Shown here in pieces: positions 11,301 through 23,300 of a DNA stretch of 64,000 bases. The DNA comes from G965220825 sp965220825 (GTDB taxonomy: Bacteria > Pseudomonadota > Alphaproteobacteria > UBA828), in assembly GCA_965220825.1 (NCBI GenBank), contig OZ244839.1:1-64000 (forward strand). Reading direction: 5' to 3'. The number at the start of each line of letters is the position of its first letter. Position 1 is the first letter of the stretch. Both the position numbers and the translations under genes were made by a program. Below the pieces are notes generated by a model. The model searched no databases. It saw only the letters and a list, made by a program, of their open reading frames with translations, and had not been told where the DNA came from.

Positions 11301-14300
11301 CGCTGGACGTCGACGCCGCCGCTTGGCAGCACGGATACGTGGACGGGTCTGGGCGACGCGACGGCGACGAGCTACACGGCGACGGGTCTGACGAACGGTG
11401 TGACGTACACGTTCGAGGTTCGCGTTGTTAACACCGCGGGGAACGGTGCCGCGGCGAGCACGACGGCGACGCCAGCGCTTTCGGTTCCGGGTGCGCCGAC
11501 GGGTCTGACGGCGACGGCTGGTGACACGGAAGTTGGTCTCGCCTGGACGCTTCCGACGAATGCGAGCGTGCTGGGCGATGTCCAGGTTCGCTGGACGTCG
11601 ACGCCGCCGCTTGGCAGCACGGATACGTGGACGGGTCTGGGCGACGCGACGGCGACGAGCTACACGGCGACGGGTCTGACGAACGGTGTGACGTACACGT
11701 TCGAGGTTCGCGTTGTTAACACCGCGGGGAACGGTGCCGCGGCGAGTACGACGGCGACGCCAGCGCTTTCGGTTCCGGGTGCGCCGACGGGTCTGACGGC
11801 GACGGCTGGTGACACGGAAGTTGGTCTCGCCTGGACGCTTCCGACGAATGCGAGCGTGCTGGGCGATGTCCAGGTTCGCTGGACGTCGACGCCGCCGCTT
11901 GGCAGCACGGATACGTGGACGGGTCTGGGCGACGCGACGGCGACGAGCTACACGGCGACGGGTCTGACGAACGGTGTGACGTACACGTTCGAGGTTCGCG
12001 TTGTTAACACCGCGGGGAACGGTGCCGCGGCGAGCACGACGGCGACGCCAGCGCTTTCGGTTCCGGGTGCGCCGACGGGTCTGACGGCGACGGCTGGTGA
12101 CACGGAAGTTGGTCTCGCCTGGACGCTTCCGACGAATGCGAGCGTGCTGGGCGATGTCCAGGTTCGCTGGACGTCGACGCCGCCGCTTGGCAGCACGGAT
12201 ACGTGGACGGGTCTGGGCGACGCGACGGCGACGAGCTACACGGCGACGGGTCTGACGAACGGTGTGACGTACACGTTCGAGGTTCGCGTTGTTAACACCG
12301 CGGGGAACGGTGCCGCGGCGAGTACGACGGCAACGCCGACCGCGGCGCCGGCTATGACGACGCCGACGAGCGCCAACTTCGAGCGGGAGGTGTCGAAGCC
12401 GCACACCAGGCTGGTGGCGTCGCGTAGGAGCGACAACCTGTTCCCGTTCACGCCACCGACGGACATGACGAGGAGCGCAGCGCAGTTCTACGCGGTGAAG
12501 GTGGTGACGCTGCCGGATCCGAATAAGGGCATCCTGAAGACGGTTCCGTACGACAGCAAATCGCGGGCGCAGGAGCGCGACGTGACCGCCGGCCAGACGG
12601 TCGCGGTGGTGGATATCCAGAGCTCGAGAGCCGCGAAGGTTCTGGCGTTCTTCCCGTTGGACGGCGACGACAGCTTCGAGACGACCTTCACCTTCAAGGT
12701 GATTGACGTGATTGGCACGAGCTCGGACCGTGAGGAGTCCGCGGCGACCTACACGGTGACGCTGAAGTTCCAAGGCACGACGGTGAACCGCGTGCCGGAC
12801 TTGAACACCGCCGGCCCGGCGAAGCAGTTCTTCACCGTGGGCGAGGTGGTGGACCGGGGCTTCCTGTGGTCGAACACGGGCGACGGGAAGCTGAAGTACA
12901 CGCTCACGCCGGAGCTGCCCGCGGGCCTGGCCTATGACGGCGACGGCCCCGATGACACCGGCGTCGGTCTGGGCGAGTCGAACGCGCCGCGCTTCACCGG
13001 CACGCCGGTGCGGGTGACGGCGTCCACGCAATACACCTTGACCGTCTCGGACACCGACAACGTGACCGGCGCGGCGGACCAAGACACGGTGACCTTCGAG
13101 ATCGAAGTCGTCGCCTCCACGGACGCCCTGACCGCACCGGCGAACCTGACGGCGTCGCTGGGAACGAACGCGGGCGATGTGGATCTGTCCTGGGGTGCCA
13201 TCGACGTCGCGAGCAAGTGGCAGGTGCGCTACAAGCAGCGCGACGGCGCTTACAATGCCTGGGCGGACGTGCCGAACAGCGACGCCACCACCACCGGCCA
13301 CGCCGTGACGGGGCTGACCTGGGGCGCCACCTACACCTTCGAGGTGCGCGCGGTGAACGGCGACGGCGACGGCCCGGTCGGCGAAGTTAGCCTCACGCTG
13401 GATGTGGTGCCGAACGCGCCTTCGGGCCTGGGTGCGACGGCGAGCGACACGGCGGTCGATCTCAGTTGGACGCTTCCGACGAATGCGAGCGTGATCGACA
13501 AAATTCAGGTACGCCACGCGGAAGGGAGTTCGGTTCCGTCGAACACGGCGTGGAGGGACATTCCGGACAGCGCGAGTGCGACGACCCACACGGTGACGGG
13601 TCTGACCAACGGGAAGGAATACGCGTTCCAGGTCCGTGCGGTGAACGGCGTGGGTGAGAGCGGGGCGTCGAACACGGCGACGGCGACGCCTGTGCTGGCG
13701 ATCCCGAACGCGCCGACGGGTCTGGGCGCGACGGCTGGTGACACGGAAGTTGATCTCAGCTGGACGCTTCCGACGAATGCGAGCGTTATCGGGAAGGTTC
13801 AGGTTCGCTACGTGGCGGGCTCTTCGGTTCCGCCAAACACGGCGTGGACGGACATTCCGAACAGCGCGAGCGCGACGAGCCACACGGTTACGGGCCTGAC
13901 GAACGGGACGGAATATGCATTCCAGGTCCGTGCGGTGAACGGCGCGGGCGAGGGTGCGGCGTCGAACACGGCGACTGCGACGCCAGCGGGTGTTCCGACG
14001 AAGCCGTCGAGCTTCACGGCGACGGCGGGCGACGAGGAGGTGACGCTATCGGCGAGCACCGATGACAACGGCTCTTCGATCACGAAGTGGCAGTACAGGC
14101 AGGCGACGAGTTCGAATGGCCTTCCGTCTGCGAGTTGGCAGGACATCACGTCGACGAGTGAGACGCTGAGCCACGATGTGGAGAACCTGACCAACGGCAC
14201 GACATACTACTTCCAGGTTCGTGCTGTGAACGGCGAGGGCAACGGTGCGGTTTCGGACGCGGCGAACGCGACGCCAGCGGGTGTGCCGACGAAGCCCTCG

Positions 14301-17300
14301 AGCTTTACGGCGACGGCGGGCGACGAGGAGGTGACGCTATCGGCGAGCACCGATGACAACGGCTCTTCGATCACGAAGTGGCAATACAGGCAGGCGACGA
14401 GTTCGAACGGCCTGTCGTCGGCGAGTTGGCAGGACATCACGTCGACGAGCGCGAGCTTGAGCCACGATGTGGAGAACCTGACCAACGGCACGGAATATTT
14501 CTTCCAGGTTCGTGCTGTGAACGGCGAGGGCAACGGTGCGGTTTCGGACGCGGCGAATGCGACGCCCGCGGGTGTGCCGACGAAGCCCTCGAGCTTCACG
14601 GCGACGGCGGGTGACGAGAAGGTGACGTTATCGGCGAGCACCGATGACAACGGCTCTTCGATCACGAAGTGGCAATACAGGCAGGCGACGAGTTCGAACG
14701 GCCTGTCGTCGGCGAGTTGGCAGGACATCACGTCGACGAGCGAGACGCTGAGCCACGATGTGGAGAACCTGACCAACGGCACGACGTACTACTTCCAGGT
14801 TCGTGCTGTGAACGGCGAGGGCAACGGTGCGGTTTCGGACGCGGCGAATGCGACGCCAGCGGGTGTGCCGACGAAGCCGTCGCCCTTCACGGCGACGGCG
14901 GGCGACGAGGAGGTGACGCTATCGGCGCGCACCGACGACAACGGCTCTTCGATCACGAAGTGGCAGTACAGGCAGGCGACGAGTTCGAACGGCCTGTCGT
15001 CGGCGAGTTGGCAGGACATCACGTCGACGAGCGCGAGCTTGAGCCACGATGTGGAGAACCTGACCAACGGCACGACGTACTACTTCCAGGTTCGTGCGGT
15101 GAACGACGAGGGCAACGGGGCGGTTTCGGACGCGGCGAATGCGACGCCAGCGGGTGTGCCGACGAAGCCGTCGCCCTTCACGGCGACGGCGGGCGACGAG
15201 CAGGTGACGCTGTCGGCGCGCACCGGTGCGAACGGCTCTTCGATCACGAAGTGGCAGTACAGGCAGGCGACGAGTTCGAACGGCCTGTCGTCGGCGAGTT
15301 GGCAGGACATCACGTCGACCAGCACGAGCTTGAGCCACGATGTGGAGAACCTGACCAACGGCACGACATATTACTTCCAGGTTCGTGCTGTGAACGACGA
15401 GGGCAACGGTGCGGTTTCGGACGCGGCGAACGCGACGCCAGCGGGTGTGCCGACGAAGCCGTCGCCTTTCACGGCGATGGCGGGCGATGAGCAGGTGACG
15501 CTGTCGGCGCGCACCGGTGCGAACGGCTCTTCGATCACGAAATGGCAGTACAGGCAGGCGACGAGTTCGAACGGCCTTCCGTCGGCGAGTTGGCAGGACA
15601 TCACGTCGACGAGCGAGACGCTGAGCCACGATGTGGAGAACCTGACCAACGGCACGACGTATTACTTCCAGGTCCGTGCGGTGAACGGGGTGGGCGACGG
15701 CGAGCCTTCGGACGTGGCGAACGCGACGCCAGCGGGTGTGCCGACGAAGCCGTCGAGCTTCACGGCGACGGCGGGCGACGAGGAGGTGACGCTATCGGCG
15801 CGCACCGGTGCGAACGGCTCTTCGATCACGAAGTGGCAGTACAGGCAGGCGACGAGTTCGAACGGCCTTCCGTCGGCGAGTTGGCGGGACATCACGTCGA
15901 CCAACACGAGCTTGAGCCACGATGTGGAGAACCTGACCAACGGCACGACATACTACTTCCAGGTCCGTGCGGTGAACGGGGTGGGTAACAGCGATCCTTC
16001 GGACGTGGCGAACGCGACGCCAGCGGGTGTGCCGACGAAGCCGTCGAGCTTCACGGCGACGGCGGGCGACGAGGAGGTGACGCTATCGGCGAGCACCGAT
16101 GACAACGGCTCTTCGATCACGAAGTGGCAGTACAAGCAGGCGACGAGTTCGGACGACTTGTCGTCGGCCAGGTGGCAGGACATCACGTCGACGAGCGAGA
16201 CGCTGAGCCACGATGTGGATAGGCTGAGCAACGGCACGAGATACTACTTCCAGGTCCGTGCTGTGAACGGCGAAGGGAACAGCGATCCATCGGACGTGGC
16301 GAATGCGACGCCTGTACTTCCGATTCCGAATGCACCGACGGGTCTGAGTGCGACGGCTGGTGACACGGAAGTTGATCTCAGTTGGACGCTTCCGACGAAT
16401 GCGAGCTCGATCGAGAAGGTTCAAGTTCGCTACGCGGCGGGTTCTTCGGTTCCGTCGAACACGCCCTGGACGGACATTCCGAACAGCGCGAGCGCGACGA
16501 GGCACACGGTTACGGGTCTGACGAACGGTACGGAATACGCGTTCCAGGTACGCGCGGCGAACGGCTCGGGCGAGGGTGCGGCGTCGAACACGGCGACGGC
16601 GACGCCAGCGGGTGTGCCGACGAAGCCGTCGAGCTTCACGGCGACGGCGGGTGACGAGGAGGTGACGCTATCGGCGAGCACCGATGACAACGGCTCTTCG
16701 ATCACGAAATGGCAGTACAGGCAGGCGACGAGTTCGCGTGATCTTTCGTCGGCGAGTTGGCAGGACATCACGTCGACGAGCGAGACGCTGAGCCACGATG
16801 TGGAGAACCTGACCAACGGCACGGAATATTTCTTCCAGGTTCGTGCTGTGAACGGCGAGGGCAACGGTGCGGTTTCGGACGCGGCGAACGCGACGCCAGC
16901 GGGTGTGCCGACGAAGCCGTCGAGCTTCACGGCGACGGCGGGCGACGAGGAGGTAACGCTATCGGCGAGCACCGATGACAACGGCTCTTCGATCACGAAG
17001 TGGCAGTACAGACAGGCGACGAGTTCGAACGGCCTGTCGTCGGCGAGTTGGCAGGACATCACGTCGACGAGCGCGAGCTTGAGCCACGATGTGGAGAACC
17101 TGACCAACGGCACGACATATTACTTCCAGGTTCGTGCTGTGAACGGCGAGGGCAACGGTGCGGTTTCGGACGCGGCGAACGCGACGCCCGCGGGTGTGCC
17201 GACGAAGCCGTCGAGCTTCACGGCGACGGCGGGCGACGAGGAGGTGACGCTGTCGGCGCGCACCGATGACAACGGCTCTTCGATCACGAAATGGCAGTAC

Positions 17301-20300
17301 AGGCAGGCGACGAGTTCGCGTGATCTTTCGTCGGCGAGTTGGCAGGACATCACGTCGACGAGCGAGACGCTGAGCCACGATGTGGAGAACCTGACCAACG
17401 GCACGGAATATTTCTTCCAGGTTCGTGCTGTGAACGGCGAGGGCAACGGTGCGGTTTCGGACGCGGCGAACGCGACGCCAGCGGGTGTGCCGACGAAGCC
17501 GTCGCCCTTCACGGCGACGGCGGGCGACGAGGAGGTGACGCTATCGGCGAGCACCGATGACAACGGCTCTTCGATCACGAAGTGGCAGTACAGGCAGGCG
17601 ACGAGTTCGAACGGCCTGTCGTCGGCGAGTTGGCAGGACATCACGTCGACGAGCGAGACGCTGAGCCACGATGTGGAGAACCTGACCAACGGCACGACAT
17701 ATTACTTCCAGGTTCGTGCTGTGAACGGCGAGGGCAACGGCGCGGTTTCGGACGCGGCGAACGCGACGCCCGCGGGTGTGCCGACGAAGCCGTCGCCCTT
17801 CACGGCGACGGCGGGTGACGAGGAGGTGACGCTGTCGGCGCGCACTGACGATAACGGCTCTTCGATCACGAAGTGGCAGTACAGGCAGGCGACGAGTTCG
17901 AACGGCCTGTCGTCGGCGAGTTGGCAGGACATCACGTCGACGAGCGAGACGCTGAGCCACGATGTGGAGAGGCTGAGCAACGGCACGACGTACTACTTCC
18001 AGGTTCGTGCTGTGAACGGCGAGGGCAACGGTGCGGTTTCGGACGCGGCGAACGCGACGCCAGCGGGTGTGCCGACGAAACCGCGCCTCGGCGTGACGGC
18101 GGGCGACGAGCAGGTGACGCTGTCGGCAAGCACCGGCGCGAACGGCTCTTCGATCACGAAGTGGCAGTACAAGCAGGCGACGAGTTCGGACGACCTTCCG
18201 TCGGCGAGCTGGCAGGACATCACGTCGACGAGCGAGACGCTGAGCCACGATGTGGAGAACCTGACCAACGGCACGAGATACTACTTCCAGGTCCGTGCTG
18301 TGAACGACGAGGGCAACAGCGAGCCTTCGGACGTGGCGAATGCGATGCCTGTGCTGGCGATTCCGAATGCACCGACGGGTCTGGGCGCGACGGCTGGTGA
18401 CACGGAAGTTGATCTCAGTTGGACGCTTCCGACGAATGCGAGCTCGATCGAGAAGGTTCAAGTTCGCTACGCGGCGGGTTCTTCGGTTCCGCCAAACACG
18501 GCGTGGACGGACATTCCGAACAGCGCGAGCGCGACGAGGCACACGGTTACGGGTCTGACGAACGGGACGGAATACGCGTTCCAGGTACGCGCGGCGAACG
18601 GCTCGGGCGAGGGTGCGGCGTCGAACACGGCGAATGCGACGCCCGCGGGTGTGCCGACGAAGCCGTCGCCCTTCACGGCGACGGCGGGTGACGAGGAGGT
18701 GACGCTATCGGCGAGCACTGATGACAACGGCTCTTCGATCACGAAGTGGCAGTACAGGCAGGCGACGAGTTCGAACGGCCTTCCGTCGGCGAGTTGGCAG
18801 GACATCACGTCGACGAGCGAGACGCTGAGCCACGATGTGGAGAACCTGACCAACGGCACGACATATTACTTCCAGGTCCGTGCTGTGAACGGCGAGGGCA
18901 ACGGCGCGGTTTCGGACGCGGCGAATGCGACGCCCGCGGGTGTGCCGACGAAGCCGTCGCCCTTCACGGCGACGGCGGGCGATGAGCAGGTGACGCTGTC
19001 GGCGCGCACCGGTGCGAACGGCTCTTCGATCACGAAGTGGCAATACAGGCAGGCGACGAGTTCGCGTGATCTTCCGTCGGCGAGTTGGCGGGACATCACG
19101 TCGACGAGCGAGACGCTTAACCACGATGTGGAGAACCTGACCAACGGCACGACATATTACTTCCAGGTTCGTGCGGTGAATGGCGAAGGCAACGGGGCGG
19201 TTTCGGACGCGGCGAATGCGACGCCAGCGGGTGTGCCGACGAAGCCGTCGCCCTTCACGGCGACGGCGGGCGACGAGCAGGTGACGCTGTCGGCGCGCAC
19301 CGGTGCGAACGGCTCTTCGATCACGAAGTGGCAGTACAGGCAGGCGACGAGTTCGAACGGCCTGTCGTCGGCGAGTTGGCAGGACATCACGTCGACCAGC
19401 ACGAGCTTGAGCCACGATGTGGAGAACCTGACCAACGGCACGACATATTACTTCCAGGTTCGTGCTGTGAACGACGAGGGCAACGGTGCGGTTTCGGACG
19501 CGGCGAACGCGACGCCAGCGGGTGTGCCGACGAAGCCGTCGCCTTTCACGGCGATGGCGGGCGATGAGCAGGTGACGCTGTCGGCGCGCACCGGTGCGAA
19601 CGGCTCTTCGATCACGAAATGGCAGTACAGGCAGGCGACGAGTTCGAACGGCCTTCCGTCGGCGAGTTGGCAGGACATCACGTCGACGAGCGAGACGCTG
19701 AGCCACGATGTGGAGAACCTGACCAACGGCACGACGTATTACTTCCAGGTCCGTGCGGTGAACGGGGTGGGCGACGGCGAGCCTTCGGACGTGGCGAACG
19801 CGACGCCAGCGGGTGTGCCGACGAAGCCGTCGAGCTTCACGGCGACGGCGGGCGACGAGGAGGTGACGCTATCGGCGCGCACCGGTGCGAACGGCTCTTC
19901 GATCACGAAGTGGCAGTACAGGCAGGCGACGAGTTCGAACGGCCTTCCGTCGGCGAGTTGGCGGGACATCACGTCGACCAACACGAGCTTGAGCCACGAT
20001 GTGGAGAACCTGACCAACGGCACGACATACTACTTCCAGGTCCGTGCGGTGAACGGGGTGGGTAACAGCGATCCTTCGGACGTGGCGAACGCGACGCCAG
20101 CGGGTGTGCCGACGAAGCCGTCGAGCTTCACGGCGACGGCGGGCGACGAGGAGGTAACTCTTTCGGCGAGCACCGATGACAACGGCTCTTCGATCACGAA
20201 GTGGCAGTACAAGCAGGCGACGAGTTCGGACGACTTGTCGTCGGCCAGGTGGCAGGACATCACGTCGACGAGCGAGACGCTGAGCCACGATGTGGATAGG

Positions 20301-23300
20301 CTGAGCAACGGCACGAGATACTACTTCCAGGTCCGTGCTGTGAACGGCGAAGGGAACAGCGATCCATCGGACGTGGCGAATGCGACGCCTGTACTTCCGA
20401 TTCCGAATGCACCGACGGGTCTGAGTGCGACGGCTGGTGACACGGAAGTTGATCTCAGTTGGACGCTTCCGACGAATGCGAGCTCGATCGAGAAGGTTCA
20501 AGTTCGCTACGCGGCGGGTTCTTCGGTTCCGTCGAACACGCCCTGGACGGACATTCCGAACAGCGCGAGCGCGACGAGGCACACGGTTACGGGTCTGACG
20601 AACGGTACGGAATACGCGTTCCAGGTACGCGCGGCGAACGGCTCGGGCGAGGGTGCGGCGTCGAACACGGCGACGGCGACGCCAGCGGGTGTGCCGACGA
20701 AGCCGTCGAGCTTCACGGCGACGGCGGGTGACGAGGAGGTGACGCTATCGGCGAGCACCGATGACAACGGCTCTTCGATCACGAAATGGCAGTACAGGCA
20801 GGCGACGAGTTCGCGTGATCTTTCGTCGGCGAGTTGGCAGGACATCACGTCGACGAGCGAGACGCTGAGCCACGATGTGGAGAACCTGACCAACGGCACG
20901 GAATATTTCTTCCAGGTTCGTGCTGTGAACGGCGAGGGCAACGGTGCGGTTTCGGACGCGGCGAACGCGACGCCAGCGGGTGTGCCGACGAAGCCGTCGA
21001 GCTTCACGGCGACGGCGGGCGACGAGAAGGTGACGCTTTCGGCGAGCACCGGTGCGAACGGCTCTTCGATCACGAAGTGGCAGTACAGGCAGGCGACGAG
21101 TTCGAACGGCCTGTCGTCGGCGAGTTGGCAGGACATCACATCGACCAGCGAGAGCCTGCGGGGCTACGATGTGACGAACCTGACCAACGGCACGACATAC
21201 TACTTCCAGGTTCGTGCTGTGAACGGCGAGGGCAACAGCGATCCATCGGACGTGGCGAACGCGAAGCCTGCGGGTGTGCCGACGAAGCCGTCGAGCTTCA
21301 CGGCGACGGCGGGTGACGGGGAGGTGACGCTGTCCGCGAACACCGACGACAACGGCTCTTCGATCACGAAGTGGCAATACAGGCAGGCGACGAGTTCGAA
21401 CGGCCTTCCGTCGGCGAGTTGGCAGGACATCACGTCGACGAGCGAGACGCTGAGCCACGATGTGGAGAACCTGACCAACGGCACGGAATATTTCTTCCAG
21501 GTTCGTGCTGTGAACGACGAGGGCAACGGTGCGGTTTCGGACGCGGCGAATGCGACGCCTGCGGGTGTACCGACGAAGCCATCAAGCTTCACGGCGACGG
21601 CGGGCGACGAGGAGGTGACGCTATCGGCGCGCACCGGTGCGAACGGCTCTTCGATCACGAAGTGGCAGTACAGGCGGGCGACGAATCCGAACAGTCTTTC
21701 GTCGGCGAGTTGGCGGGACATCACATCGACCAGCGAGAGCCTGCGGGACCACGCTGTGACGAACCTGAACAACGGCACGACGTACTACTTCCAGGTTCGT
21801 GCTGTGAACGACGAGGGCAACGGTGCGGTTTCGGACGCGGCGAACGCGACGCCTGCCGGCGTGCCGACGAAGCCATCGCCCTTCACGGCGACGTTGGGTG
21901 ACGGGGAGGTGAAGCTGTCGGCGCGCACCGACGACAACGGCTCTTCGATCACGAAGTGGCAGTACAGGCAGGCGACGCGTTCAGACCGTCTTTCGTCGGC
22001 GAGCTGGCAGAACATCGCTTCGACCGCCGAGAGCCTGGAACATGTTGTGGACGGCCTGAACAACGGCACGGAATATTTCTTCCAGGTTCGTGCTGTGAAC
22101 GGGGTGGGCGACGGCGAGCCTTCGGACGCGGCGAATGCGACGCCCGCGGGTGTGCCGACGAAACCGCGCCTCAGCGTGACGGCGGGCGACGAGCAGGTGA
22201 CTCTGTCGGCGAGCACCGGCGCGAACGGCTCTTCGATCCTAAGGTGGCAGTACAGGCAGGCGACGAGTTCGGACGGCCTTTCGTCGGCGAGTTGGCGGAA
22301 CATCGATTCGACCAGCGACAGGCCGAGCCGCGTCGTGGAGGGCCTGAACAATGGCACGACGTACTACTTCCAGGTCCGCGCGGTGAACGGCGAGGGCAGC
22401 AGCGAGCCTTCGGACGCGGCGAATGCGACGCCGGGGGGCGTGCCGATCAAGCCGTCGAACTTCAAGGTGGTGTCGGGCGACCAGGAGGTGACGCTGGAGG
22501 CGCGCACCGACGACAACGGCTCGGCGATCACGAAGTGGCAGTACAGGCAGGCGACGAGTTCGGACGGCCTTTCGTCGGCCAGATGGCAGGACATCACGTC
22601 GACGAGCGAGACGCTGGGCCACGATGTGGATCGCCTGAGTAACGGCACGGAATATTTCTTCCAGGTCCGCGCGTTCAACGGTAACGGCTATAGCAGGGAT
22701 TCGGAGGTGGCGTCGGCGACGCCGGCCACGCCGACGGTGATATTGGTGCTGACGCCGGCCGCGATTTCGGAGAATGGCGGCGTGGCCACGGTGACGGCAA
22801 GGCTGGATCGTACGCCGAGCGCGGCGACGACGGTTACGATCGCGATCTCGGCGACGGCGGTCTTGCCGGCGGTGGAGGACGACTTCACCGTGAGTGACAA
22901 CAAGACGCTCACCATCCCGGCGGGGTCGACGACGAGCACGGGCGACGCGGTGACGATCGCGGCGGTGAACAACGAGGTCGAAGCGGCGGACAAGAGCGTG
23001 ACGGTGTCGGGCTCCACCACGACGCGGGGCGTGACGGGTCCGGCCGATGTGACGCTCACCATTACCGACGACGACGGGTTGCGGATCGAAGAGCGCCGGG
23101 AGGCTGCGACGGTGGTGCTGGCGGAGGTCGGGCGAGCGACGCTGGTCGGCGCGACGAACGTGATCGGGCATCGTCTGGATGCGTCGGCGGGCACGGCCTC
23201 GGGCGGTGCAACGCTGACGCTGGCCGGCCGGCATATCGGCGGTGCGCCGAGGGTGCAGGTCGCAGCCGGCGACGGGTGGGATCGGATCGACCGCTGGGAC

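Larger units (their letters stand above)
1..12335 (+). repeat. Tandem array of 43 near-identical 288-bp FN3-coding repeats
   Basis: The 288-bp unit (96 codons, so frame is kept) is repeated head to tail from the left edge to about 12335, 43 times including the truncated first copy. By eye the copies differ at only two positions: a silent Ser codon, AGT or AGC, in AASTTATP, and one GCG to GGG change (Ala to Gly) in copies 2 (about 530) and 36 (about 10323). There is also one 2-bp deletion, after 2302. Such homogeneity implies very recent expansion or continuing unequal exchange or gene conversion. The true copy number may be larger because the array runs off the window, and short-read assemblies can mis-count it. 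Confidence 0.97.

Noticed and set aside
1..12335. CRISPR array or satellite-like non-coding repeat
   Set aside because: The repeats are 288 bp, contiguous without spacers, and encode clean FN3 domains in one frame.
142..12466. Series of 82-codon minus-strand open frames, one per repeat
   Set aside because: Identical shadows of the repeat unit, without ribosome-binding sites; they exist only because the repeat is copied.
2214..13883. 3889-codon open frame on the minus strand
   Set aside because: It is antisense to the FN3 array. The 288-bp unit happens to lack stop codons in this frame and repeats it; the translation is Arg/His-rich with no known fold or start signal.
13466..22357. Numerous short open frames on both strands inside the diverged FN3 region
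   Set aside because: They are shadows of the repeated FN3 domains, with low-complexity translations.
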